Positions 46,863 to 54,344 of a stretch of DNA of 64,000 bases are shown here, piece by piece. A program made the translations under genes and the position numbers. The stretch lies in contig NZ_CAJRAF010000002.1 in assembly GCF_907164905.1 (NCBI RefSeq), forward strand, positions 992,001 through 1,056,000, written 5' to 3'. The first letter of the stretch is position 1. Each line of letters opens with the position of its first letter. Under the pieces are notes generated by a model. It was given only the letters and a program-made list of their open reading frames with translations, was not told the DNA's origin and did no database searches. The stretch comes from Dyadobacter sp. CECT 9275 (GTDB lineage Bacteria; Bacteroidota; Bacteroidia; Cytophagales; Spirosomataceae).

Positions 46863-48185
46863 TTATTTCTGACGGGACAACTTATCCAGGTGCTGGCTTA
46901 CGCCCTCGGTCAGATCCCTTGCCGCCGACGGCGAAAACGGTGATACCATTGGCTCATAACCACCCAACTTGATTTCCTCTTCCGTGGGCAGGTATCCCAG
47001 CGTACCATTGGTAATTCCTGCATAAAACGTGAACGGAAAAGGCGAATTGCCGCGAATTTCGTTGGAAACCTCGCAAAACAGCTCACAAGGAGCGCTCCAT
47101 ATCATGATATCGTCGTTGATACCCAGAAATTGGATCGGCATTTTGATCAGGGCCACTCCGTTGGCACCAATGCGCAGATAGTTTTTCATGTCATCGGGCC
47201 ATGTTTTGATATCCGCCCTCCGGGGTGTTTCAATGACAATGCCCGAAGTGGATAGTTTTACGGATCCGGTGGTACCTAAAATCCTTTTATTGGCCTCAAG
47301 AATAGGTTCTCCCAGCAGTTTACGAAACTGCCTCAGCTGGCCATCCTTTTTGCCGGTATTGGACACAGAAATGGAAAAACGGGGGGCAACATTTCCCAGC
47401 GCTCCGTTTATAAAAAGCAGCGGCGCGCCAGTTTGTTCCTCTACGTACTGAGCCACTTCTCCGGCCACATCCCCACTGATCCTTTTATCGGAAACACTCA
47501 GTACCGTGCCGTGTATCGGATAATTGGCAATGAGGGCCATCAGCTTTCCTTCAACGCTTTCTATCCTCAGAAGGCCTATCTTGCCGTCAATAGGTGCATC
47601 GGGGTTTTCTCCCAGAAAGGTCTTATTGTCAACCCCGCGGGCGCGACGGTTGACGTTGGCACGGGAGTACCCCCAGCCCGCACCCAGTTTGGCAGGAACC
47701 TGTCTGTTACGCGCCGTGGCCACCGCTTCCACCAGTTTATCTTCTATAAACTGTGCATACTCCTGGTTATATTTTACTTCGTAGCGACTTCCCAGAAACA
47801 AGGGAATAACACCCGGCGAACCCACTTCCGGGGCGGAGTGGGTGTGGGTATTCGCCCACCAGAAATCCTCCGGATTGATATTAAATTCCTTTTTAAGCCT
47901 GGCAGCGGCTTTGTCGTAGGTCACCGTTGCGATACAACCAAGATCAGAACTGACCAGATAAAATTTCTTCTTGCCGTCGTCCAGCAATACCACTTTGTGA
48001 TAAATACTATCTCTCACTCCCTCAGACATCCGGGGATCGTACCCCAGCAGATTCTGGGGAGTCAAAGGGGTAATATTGGTCCTGGCGAAAGCAGCGCGGA
48101 AAGTTTGCTGTGCAACAGCCTCTGAGGTCAGACGCAGATTCAGAAAAGCAAGTACCAGGGTAGCAGTAATCAGAAGTCGTTTCAA
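46863..48185 (-). CDS. Secreted neutral/alkaline ceramidase-like hydrolase
   Basis: The 440-residue protein has a signal peptide (MKRLLITATLVLAFLNLRLTSEAVAQ) and the N-terminal neutral-ceramidase domain: FRAAFARTNITPLTPQNLLGYDPRM, VVLLDDGKKKFYLVSSDLGCI, FWWANTHTHSAPEVGSPG with the metal His residues, and ANYPIHGTVLSVSDKRISGDVAG. It is shorter than typical ceramidases of 650 or more residues because the C-terminal Ig-like domain is missing, common in Bacteroidota homologues. Family enzymes hydrolyse the amide of ceramide. Whether it acts on sphingolipids, which this phylum makes, or another amide is open. Confidence 0.88.
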   Translation of the reverse strand: MKRLLITATLVLAFLNLRLTSEAVAQQTFRAAFARTNITPLTPQNLLGYDPRMSEGVRDSIYHKVVLLDDGKKKFYLVSSDLGCIATVTYDKAAARLKKEFNINPEDFWWANTHTHSAPEVGSPGVIPLFLGSRYEVKYNQEYAQFIEDKLVEAVATARNRQVPAKLGAGWGYSRANVNRRARGVDNKTFLGENPDAPIDGKIGLLRIESVEGKLMALIANYPIHGTVLSVSDKRISGDVAGEVAQYVEEQTGAPLLFINGALGNVAPRFSISVSNTGKKDGQLRQFRKLLGEPILEANKRILGTTGSVKLSTSGIVIETPRRADIKTWPDDMKNYLRIGANGVALIKMPIQFLGINDDIMIWSAPCELFCEVSNEIRGNSPFPFTFYAGITNGTLGYLPTEEEIKLGGYEPMVSPFSPSAARDLTEGVSQHLDKLSRQK

Positions 48186-48559
48186 AGCGATAAAGATTTA
48201 TTGAATTGAAGAAGATTGATGCTAAGGGTACGCAGTTGTTTGGTGTTTGGGCTATTATTGCAATTGGAGCTATTCTATCACCACTTTACACGTTCTTACT
48301 CCTAGCCCTTCCTCGAAACTGATCAGACAGGCACCCTGAGGCAACTGATCAGGAATTATCCGGTTATCGGTGGACTGCCCGGTAATTGTCTCCAAAACTC
48401 CCCTGTACTGACATCTGCCCAGTTTCCTCGCAGTACCTGTTTAAATTTATACCGGTCCCTTCTAAGCATTGAAAGACTGTTCTTTATATGAATTTCATAA
48501 TGAGTAATATACGGAATGACAACCTGTTGTTGCCGGGGCCATTCGTGGGTTATTCAAAA
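48186..48559. other. Intergenic region with gene debris, ceramidase/HigA side
   Basis: About 370 bases without an intact gene. It contains the candidate T9SS tail remnant at 48270-48440 described separately. The rest shows no motif, promoter or terminator that I can support. Confidence 0.35.
48270..48440 (-). pseudogene. Possible remnant of a T9SS C-terminal sorting domain
   Basis: On the minus strand an open stretch of 56 codons ends at TAG (48270-48272). It reads GVLETITGQSTDNRI, then IPDQLPQGACLISFEEG, then VRTCKVVIE at the very end. That matches the pattern of type A type IX secretion sorting tails (hydrophobic-LPxGxY-like turn, then K-V-V/I at the C-terminus). It has no start codon of its own and the frame is closed by TAA at 48441-48443. 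The parent gene is gone. The match is by eye and short, so the call is tentative. Confidence 0.35.
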
Positions 48560-48883
48560 TTACGCGGGTTGCAATGTCTTTGGCTCCCATAAAGCCCGGA
48601 TATGTGAGGGATCAATACGCTTTCTGGCTTGGGCCAGGTCGTAGCTTTCCTGAACGGATAACCAGAACTCAGCGCCTGTGTTCGGAAATGCTGCTCCTAA
48701 ACGGATGGCCATGTCAGGAGAGACGGCGGATTTCCCGTTGATAATAGCTGACAAAGTTTTACGGGTTGTCCCTAAAACCTGCGCTACCTGCTCGACGGTG
48801 AGTTTCTGTCCTGTTTCCTCCCGGATTCCATCAAGCGTTTCACGGATCAGTTCGCCCGGATGGGCTGGATCAAATAGTGCCAT
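48560..48883 (-). CDS. higA: HigA-type antitoxin (XRE HTH)
   Basis: The 107-residue antitoxin begins MALFDPAHPGELIRETLDG, the standard HigA/VapI opening (PxHPGExL). A helix-turn-helix (LTVEQVAQVLGTTRKTLSAI and INGKSAVSPDMAIRLGAAF) and the family end WLSVQESYDLAQARK follow. It neutralises HigB and represses the operon. It starts 15 bases after the toxin gene, in the toxin-first order typical of higBA. Confidence 0.92.
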   Translation of the reverse strand: MALFDPAHPGELIRETLDGIREETGQKLTVEQVAQVLGTTRKTLSAIINGKSAVSPDMAIRLGAAFPNTGAEFWLSVQESYDLAQARKRIDPSHIRALWEPKTLQPA

Positions 48884-48898
48884 GATAAAAACTCCTGT

Positions 48899-49177
48899 TT
48901 AGTGATAGTCAATATAATCAACGTCTGCGGCGTTCTCTCCTTCAAATCGGAAGATTATCCGCCAGTTTCCCGACACTTTTACTGCATAAAACCCCTCCAA
49001 GTTTCCTTTCAGGGAGTGAAATGCATAGCCAACCTGGTTCATTTGCTCCGGGGATCTTGCCGCATCGAGACGGGTTAAGATCAACCGTATTTTAGTAACG
49101 TGGCTTTGCTGGAGCTTCGAGCGGTCGCCTTTGGTGGCATATAATTCCAACCCTTTGTGTCGGTAACTTATAATCAT
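48899..49177 (-). CDS. higB: HigB-type RelE-superfamily toxin
   Basis: The 92-residue toxin carries the HigB family pattern: KGLELYATKGDRSKL, RLILTRLDAARSPEQMN, FHSLKGNLEGFYAVKVSGNWRIIFRFEGENAADVDYIDYH. The GxWRIIFRF block near the C-terminus supplies the RelE-fold catalytic residues. HigB is a ribosome-dependent mRNA interferase. It is the first gene of the toxin-antitoxin pair. The start codon lies so close to the predicted promoter that the mRNA may be leaderless. Confidence 0.92.
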   Translation of the reverse strand: MIISYRHKGLELYATKGDRSKLQQSHVTKIRLILTRLDAARSPEQMNQVGYAFHSLKGNLEGFYAVKVSGNWRIIFRFEGENAADVDYIDYH

Positions 49178-49183
49178 AACACC

Positions 49184-49212
49184 AATGTAACGTGAAACGT
49201 GCCACGTGTCAA
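49184..49212 (-). promoter_or_regulatory. Sigma70-like promoter and ACGTG repeats of higBA
   Basis: Reading the minus strand, TTGACA (49212-49207), a 17-base spacer and TACATT (49189-49184) form a proteobacterial-style promoter, unlike the TTTG/TAnnTTTG promoters elsewhere in the window. Three ACGTG copies at 7-base intervals (49190, 49197 and 49204, plus strand) lie in the spacer and -35, a likely HigA operator. The start codon is 7 bases past the -10. Confidence 0.55.
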
Positions 49213-49311
49213 GTACTTTTTTTGATTTTGACTATTTTTATGCCACGCACGCATAAACATAACAGAAAAACGCCCCAGATGTGTGGCCTATGGGTTATCC
49301 AGTCTTATCTG

Positions 49312-49341
49312 TTTAATTTTCCTTTAATAATGGTACTTTTG
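49312..49341 (+). promoter_or_regulatory. Bacteroidota-type promoter of the vapBC-like pair
   Basis: TACTTTTG (49334-49341) is a perfect TAnnTTTG element. TTTA (49312-49315) lies 18 bases upstream, one mismatch from the -33 TTTG. The antitoxin start codon follows 17 bases later. Confidence 0.5.
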
Positions 49342-49358
49342 AGAAAAGGATATCCATC

Positions 49359-49607
49359 ATGCAACAAACATTTCAGATAAATCCGGCCAACATCAACGCG
49401 CAAGTTATCGAGAATATTCTCAATACCGCGAAAGCCAAGTTTGGAAGCCGCCCGTTTCGGCTCATCATTGATGATGAGCCTATTGTCGCAGTGATTGACC
49501 AAAAGGAGCTTTATAAAAAGTCTTTGGAGCTTCGGGAATTATTCAAAGACGCAGTCGTCCCGCCAGGAGTGAATTTATCCGATTTAGCCAATGATGTGAA
49601 TTTATGA
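49359..49607 (+). CDS. VapB-like antitoxin
   Basis: The 82-residue protein lies upstream of a PIN-domain toxin frame and its stop overlaps the toxin start (ATGA). The N-terminal half is short and polar. A central FRLIIDDEPIVAVIDQKELYKKSLELRELFKD helix resembles the prevent-host-death/AbrB-type tails that wrap PIN toxins, and the C-terminus is a short SDLANDVNL. Assignment rests mainly on position and size. Because the toxin is frameshifted, the antitoxin may be a functional orphan. Confidence 0.75.
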   Translation: MQQTFQINPANINAQVIENILNTAKAKFGSRPFRLIIDDEPIVAVIDQKELYKKSLELRELFKDAVVPPGVNLSDLANDVNL

Positions 49608-50007
49608 TCTACTTTGATACGGATGTTTTAATTCATTTTCTTATTTCTCAAGAACCCGATAAACACCAACAAGCAAACGTACTTTACGAAGCAGCCGCCC
49701 AAAAGGGTCTTTTTTTGTCTCTCTCTTGTGCCTTCAAGAAACGGCTTTTGTGTTGCACCGGCTAAATCAATCTCCGCAAAATATTGAGAGAATGTTAGCG
49801 ACCTTTCTACCATCTCAACCTGTGGCATACAGTTTGGAAGAAATGAAACGGGGCATCGCCATTGCGAGACAGATAGGCTTCCCACATATCAATGATTGTC
49901 TACACCTAGCTATTGCCGAAACCCATTGCACAGAAATATACACTTTCAATAAGTCGGATTTAAAGCGTATTCAAAACCACTCCAAACTAAAAATTACTAT
50001 TTTATGA
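49604..50007 (+). pseudogene. PIN-domain toxin (VapC-like) broken by a frameshift in a T-run
   Basis: Translation from ATG 49604 gives MIYFDTDVLIHFLISQEPDK, a PIN start with the first catalytic Asp. It stops at a TAA just beyond 49760. From about 49720 the homologous frame moves by one base and continues as CLQETAFVLHRLNQS...HINDCLHLAIAETHCTEIYTFNKSDLKRI to 50007, containing the later PIN Asp residues. Seven Ts at 49710-49716 precede the break. One extra T restores a single protein reading GLFFVSLLCLQETAF. So the gene is inactivated, phase-variable, read by frameshifting, or a sequencing error. Confidence 0.85.
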
Positions 50008-50140
50008 CCTGTTATTTTTCTGCAAAGTGGGTAAGCCTATCGGGATCTGATGCATGGATGCTGAAATACTGATTAAGAGATAGGATAAATAAGAATTTTG
50101 AAACGCGGGAAGGCCATCAAACCGGGGAAAATTGTTGTTG

Positions 50141-50404
50141 ATGCCGGGCAGCCGCCATGCCGAAGAATTGCTCAAATTGAAACAGCAAGGAGGTAAGAAA
50201 ATTTTAGTGGACAGTCTAAGCCTGTTCCCGGAACTGACAGTAGCCGGCCTTATTGATGAATTCCATATTGTTATCCATCCCGCGATTGTAGGCAGTGGAA
50301 GAAAATGGCTGGATGCCGACAGTCAGCAAAAACTAAACTTAAAGCTGGTTGATACTGTAACTTTTAAATCCGGATGCGTCGCACTTCATTATTTAAAACA
50401 GTAA
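50141..50404 (+). pseudogene. Truncated RibD/dihydrofolate-reductase-like fragment (C-terminal half)
   Basis: The 87 codons read HAEELLKLKQQGGKKILVDS, AGLIDEFHIVIHPAIVGSGRKWL and end TFKSGCVALHYLK. This is the C-terminal half of the RibD_C (bacterial bifunctional deaminase-reductase C-terminal) family. The N-terminal NADPH-binding half is missing; the upstream 130 bases carry no matching sequence. An intact relative lies at 51814-52356 on the opposite strand. It is probably a decayed duplicate or an insertion/deletion remnant. Confidence 0.8.
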
Positions 50405-50534
50405 CCGCGTGACCAACAATCCATGAGTACCCGGAATGGCGGATACTCCAGAGAGCCATAGGGAGGGCTGAGGCAGTCATCGACAAAAGCGACCGCTCCC
50501 CAGTCCCCCACTCTCAACAGGCCGGATCCGCTCC

Positions 50535-51560
50535 TCATGGACGCCATCCCAGGCCCGGCGCAACATGCTCCAGAATCGCTGACAGTACATGGACGTTGTA
50601 ATCAACTCCCAGCGTATTAGGTATGGTCAGCAGTATGGTATCCGCTTCCTGTATAGCCTCGTCCTTTGCCAGTTCTTTGATAAGCTGATCTGGTTCCGCA
50701 GCATAACTTCTGCCAAAAATCGCACGTTTATCTTGTTCGATCATCCCGATTTTATCTCCCCGGACAGCCTCCTGCCCGAAGAAATAGCGATCCTGGTCGT
50801 TCACCAGCGCAAAAATGGATCGGCTCACAGACACCCTTGGTTCCCGCTTGTGCCCTGCTTTTTTCCACGCCTCTTTGTACAACCTGATCTGCTCAGCCTG
50901 CTGCACATGAAAAGGCTTGCCGCCTTCATCGTACTTCAGGGTAGAGCTTTGAAGGTACATCCCGTTTTCGGCTGCCCACACAGCCGTAGCATTAGAAGCG
51001 GCACCCCACCAGATACGCTCCCGCAGTCCTTCCGAGTATGGTTCAATCCGCAACAGGCCCGGCGGGTTTGGAAACATCGGGTACGGATTGGGCTGCGCAA
51101 ACCCTATACCTTTGAGCTTATCAAGGAATTCCAATGCCTTTCTGCGTCCCATATCGGCGTCGGTTTCTCCCTCCTCAGGTTCATATCCAAAATAGCGCCA
51201 GCCGTCAATTACCTGTTCCGGAGATCCCCTGCTGACTCCCAGCTGCAACCGCCCTTCAGAAATTAAATCGGCTGCACTGGCATCTTCCACCATATACAGT
51301 GGATTTTCGTAACGCATATCAATCACCGCAGTTCCAATCTCTATTTTGCTTGTCTTAGCACCCACAGCCGCCAGCAGAGGAAACGGTGACGCCAGCTGAG
51401 CCGCAAAATGATGCACGCGAAAATAAGCACCGTCCAGACCGATTTCCTCCGCAGCAACAGCCAGGTCAATAGATTGCAGCAGCGTGTCGCTGGCTGTTTG
51501 GGTTTTATAAGCCGGATGGCTGGACCAATGCCCGAATGATAAAAATCCTATTTTCTTCAT
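50535..51560 (-). CDS. LLM class flavin-dependent oxidoreductase (luciferase-like)
   Basis: The 341-residue TIM-barrel flavoenzyme has MKKIGFLSFGHWSSHP at the start, GLDGAYFRVHHFAAQLASPFPLLAAVGAKTSKIEIGTAVIDMRYENPLYMVEDASAADLISEGRLQLGVSRGSPEQVIDG (the family core), and IWWGAASNATAVWAAENG. It is a different subgroup from the MsnO8-like gene at 45.6 kb. The substrate is unknown. Upstream of it on the same strand lies the RibD-like reductase gene (51814-52356), about 250 bases away. Confidence 0.9.
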   Translation of the reverse strand: MKKIGFLSFGHWSSHPAYKTQTASDTLLQSIDLAVAAEEIGLDGAYFRVHHFAAQLASPFPLLAAVGAKTSKIEIGTAVIDMRYENPLYMVEDASAADLISEGRLQLGVSRGSPEQVIDGWRYFGYEPEEGETDADMGRRKALEFLDKLKGIGFAQPNPYPMFPNPPGLLRIEPYSEGLRERIWWGAASNATAVWAAENGMYLQSSTLKYDEGGKPFHVQQAEQIRLYKEAWKKAGHKREPRVSVSRSIFALVNDQDRYFFGQEAVRGDKIGMIEQDKRAIFGRSYAAEPDQLIKELAKDEAIQEADTILLTIPNTLGVDYNVHVLSAILEHVAPGLGWRP

Positions 51561-51813
51561 TAAACGCAGTTCTGGCTCCTAATTTTTAAGAGTAAGTTTT
51601 TAGAAAAAATACATGCTTACAGCACATTGTAAAACCCGGAAAACGAATGCCTTCGCCTCCGAATCATCCCTTTTATCCCTGGCGGACAGTGCCCGAAGCA
51701 GCTTTTGAAGCTATGTAAAGATACAATCGATCACCGAAATGGCAAGGATAACTTTTGCTAAAAATGATATCTCTCAGGATTAAAAACCACCGAAAATTCA
51801 GAAACCCTCAGGA

Positions 51814-52356
51814 TCAGTCTTCCTTCTTATTCACTTTATAATGCAGCGATACCAGGCCTGTAGAATAACTCTTGGTTTTTAAAAGCGTAAGCGGGATACG
51901 TTCATCTGATAAACCGAATAGTGGCCTGCCCCCTCCCAGTAGTATGGGATGCACCGACAGCCACAGCTCGTCGACAAGGCCTTCTTTCATCATCGCCTCG
52001 GTCAGTGTAGCTCCTCCGAATAACCAAATGTCTTTACCCGGCTGTTCCTTAATTCTGCGTGCTTCATCCATCACATCCTCGCTTAAAAGGACGGCCCCGC
52101 TTTTTACCGATCTTAAAGTTTTGGAAAAAACATATTCCGTCAATGCAGGCATACCCGGAATCACCTCATCCGGGTGATTTTCGGCATATTGCTGCGCCAC
52201 TTCATAACTTTTACGACCGATAAAGATTGCATCTATACCGGTAAAGAACTCGTTCAGTCCATAATCCTGATCTGTAAAACACCAGTCAAATTCCCCATTG
52301 GGGCCCTCTATGTATCCATCCAGTGTGATCGCGAGGCCTAAAATTAATTTGCGCAT
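51814..52356 (-). CDS. RibD-C/dihydrofolate-reductase family protein
   Basis: The 180-residue NADPH-dependent reductase-like protein opens with MRKLILGLAITLDGYIEGPNGEFDWCF, a DHFR-like start. FIGRKSYEVAQQYA, DIWLFGGATLTEAMMKEGLVDELWLSVHPILLGGGRPLF and a final TGLVSLHYK follow. It belongs to the YyaP/YwjB-like group in PF01872, whose real substrate is uncertain. It is intact, unlike the fragment at 50141-50404. Downstream of the AraC regulator gene by 64 bases, it may be controlled by it. Confidence 0.9.
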   Translation of the reverse strand: MRKLILGLAITLDGYIEGPNGEFDWCFTDQDYGLNEFFTGIDAIFIGRKSYEVAQQYAENHPDEVIPGMPALTEYVFSKTLRSVKSGAVLLSEDVMDEARRIKEQPGKDIWLFGGATLTEAMMKEGLVDELWLSVHPILLGGGRPLFGLSDERIPLTLLKTKSYSTGLVSLHYKVNKKED

Positions 52357-52420
52357 ATTGTTGTCATTTTTTTGTCAAAATTACGTCTTCCGGATTTCCC
52401 CGAATTGTACGAATCGGACA

Positions 52421-53203
52421 TTAAAATAAAATATGGCTTGCGGTTGCGACCTTACCGGGAGAACAACCCGCATAATGCTTATAGTCGCGTATGAAATGTG
52501 CCTGATCATAGTATCCGCTCAGGTAAGCAACTTCAGTCAGCGAAACACAGGGATATTTTTCCAGATATTGAAGCGAGTTAATGAAACGGCAAACGCCCAA
52601 ATATTCTTTCGGAGATAAGCCGACGCTCTGCTGAAATTTTCTCACCAATTGCCGTTGGCTGAGGCCGGTTTCTGCAGCAAGTTTACTGACTGTAACGGCA
52701 CGGTGGGAGTGCTGTACCTGATTCAGGCAATAGGTCACCTGTAAGTCTTGTCTCCCGTATTTCAATTGTGCGAGCAAAAATTCCTGTACCATGGATATCC
52801 GTTTTTCATGATCCGGGAGGTCAGCCAGTTTCTCTTCCAATTCCGTTGCCATATTATTCCCTATGTCAAAAAAGTTTACCGTAGTATCCTTAAACAAATA
52901 CATAGGCATCTGAACGAAAGGATATGCCATTCCCGGATGAAAACAGATAGCGAGACAGCCAGAACCTTTACGCATCTGAACCTCCGCAGGGCGGCTGATG
53001 CGACAGGAAATTATGCTGCGCCTGTAAAGTTGCCCGGCAATCATTGCAATCGGTGTGTCGGTATAGTTCAGAAACAATTCCACACAGGCGTCGGGTAATA
53101 CACGAACCTGGCTCCAGTCTGCTTCTCCGTCACATTCCATGGTACATATAGACCTGACGTAAGGCTGCAACTGAGGAAGAATAGCATACAATTGAGTGCG
53201 CAT
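52421..53203 (-). CDS. AraC-family regulator (DUF6597-like N-terminus)
   Basis: ATG 53203 is chosen (MRTQLYAILPQLQPYVRSI), giving 260 residues. The frame is open 28 codons further without sense. The N-terminal domain (VRVLPDACVELFLNYTDTPIAMIAGQLYRR) matches the DUF6597 sensor of AraC regulators. The C-terminal HTH_18 region reads VSKLAAETGLSQRQLVRKFQQSVGLSPKEYLGVCRF and LTEVAYLSGYYDQAHFIRDYKHYAGCSPG. It may control the RibD-like gene downstream or itself. The ligand is unknown. Confidence 0.9.
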   Translation of the reverse strand: MRTQLYAILPQLQPYVRSICTMECDGEADWSQVRVLPDACVELFLNYTDTPIAMIAGQLYRRSIISCRISRPAEVQMRKGSGCLAICFHPGMAYPFVQMPMYLFKDTTVNFFDIGNNMATELEEKLADLPDHEKRISMVQEFLLAQLKYGRQDLQVTYCLNQVQHSHRAVTVSKLAAETGLSQRQLVRKFQQSVGLSPKEYLGVCRFINSLQYLEKYPCVSLTEVAYLSGYYDQAHFIRDYKHYAGCSPGKVATASHILF

Positions 53204-53524
53204 AAGGCAAAAATAGAAATAGACCGGCACCCTGTCAAGGAGTTTTCTGTCATGAATCAAAAGGGTACTGAAGGTATCCTCAAACAATGGTCCATTTTAC
53301 AAAGATCAGAATTCCCTGGCTGTTCATACAGGCTTCTAAGGCCGATTTAATATATTTGCCCTGCAAAGGAATACTTTTTTATAACAGCCATCATTATTTC
53401 TGAGAGCCCCTTTGCTTCGAAAAATGTGAGTATTTTGCAAAGCTAACTGTTGCCTGTAGTACTTCGGCGGCTCTTTCCGTAACAAATCGTTCTAACGGTC
53501 ATTAACAGAAAAAACAATCAGCTC
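53204..53524. other. Divergent intergenic region, AraC regulator / TPR-Arr gene
   Basis: About 320 bases between divergent genes. CCTTTGC near 53411 and GCAAAGC near 53437 form an imperfect inverted pair around an AT-rich core with a TATTTTG one base short of a -7 element. It is a weak promoter candidate for the Arr gene and I do not list it separately. No gene is seen. Confidence 0.35.
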
Positions 53525-54268
53525 ATGGAATTCAATCCTTCCAACAACGTAGTCAAACTGAGCCTTTTGGGAATGGGCATGGAGGAAAAAGGGAAACCCG
53601 AAGAAGCAATCAAACTTTTTCTTCAGGCCTGGAACGAAGCAACGGACGATCAGGAGAAGTTTATTGCTGCACATTATGTAGCACGGCATCAAAAAAATGC
53701 TTCAGATAAATTAAAGTGGTTGGAAACGGCTTTGCTGTTTGCATTAAACCTTAATAACGACGCGGTCCGGAGTGCTTTCCCCTTCCTATATTTAAACATT
53801 GCCAAATGCCATGAGGACCTGGGCAACCCTCTCAAGGCTGAGGAGCATTATGCCTTAGCGGCTTCGTTTAAAGATAACCCGTCAGACAAAGGTCCTTTTT
53901 ATCATGGGACAAGAGCGGACCTTCGGGTGGGGGATTTGCTGACGCCCGGGGAGAATTCTAATTACAAGCCAGAGCTCAAAATGAATCACATCTATTTCAC
54001 GGCCCTGGTTAATGGGGCAGGACTTGCCGCAGCCCTGGCGAAAGGCGAAGGTTCAGAGCGTGTTTATGTGGTTGAACCAACAGGAAGTTTCGAAAATGAT
54101 CCCAATGTAACAGACAAAAAGTTTCCGGGAAACCCCACACGCTCCTACCGGTCACAATCGCCGCTGCGGATAATCGGGGAAGTGACAGACTGGGAAAGAA
54201 TGGATCCGGAAGAACTTCGGAAATGGCGGGAAAGACTGGCTAATCACAAGGGAGATATTATTAACTGA
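53525..54268 (+). CDS. TPR domain fused to rifamycin ADP-ribosyltransferase (Arr)
   Basis: The 247-residue protein is about twice the length of a classic Arr (about 140). Residues 1-120 form TPR-like helices (EEKGKPEEAIKLFLQAWNEA, then LYLNIAKCHEDLGNPLKAEEHYALAASF). Residues 123-225 are Arr: PFYHGTRADLRVGDLLTPGENSNY, HIYFTALVNGAGLAAALA, VYVVEPTGSFENDPNVTDKKFPGNPTRSYRS and PLRIIGEV, with the family HG, Y and D positions retained. Arr transfers ADP-ribose from NAD to the C23 hydroxyl of rifampicin and so gives resistance. The physiological target and the role of the TPR part, possibly partner recognition, are unknown. Confidence 0.93.
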   Translation: MEFNPSNNVVKLSLLGMGMEEKGKPEEAIKLFLQAWNEATDDQEKFIAAHYVARHQKNASDKLKWLETALLFALNLNNDAVRSAFPFLYLNIAKCHEDLGNPLKAEEHYALAASFKDNPSDKGPFYHGTRADLRVGDLLTPGENSNYKPELKMNHIYFTALVNGAGLAAALAKGEGSERVYVVEPTGSFENDPNVTDKKFPGNPTRSYRSQSPLRIIGEVTDWERMDPEELRKWRERLANHKGDIIN

Positions 54269-54344
54269 TTAACAAAAAAAACTGCGCTTGACCATGTCTC
54301 AACCAATACATATTAATCCAGCATCATAATTTCCAAGGTAAATT

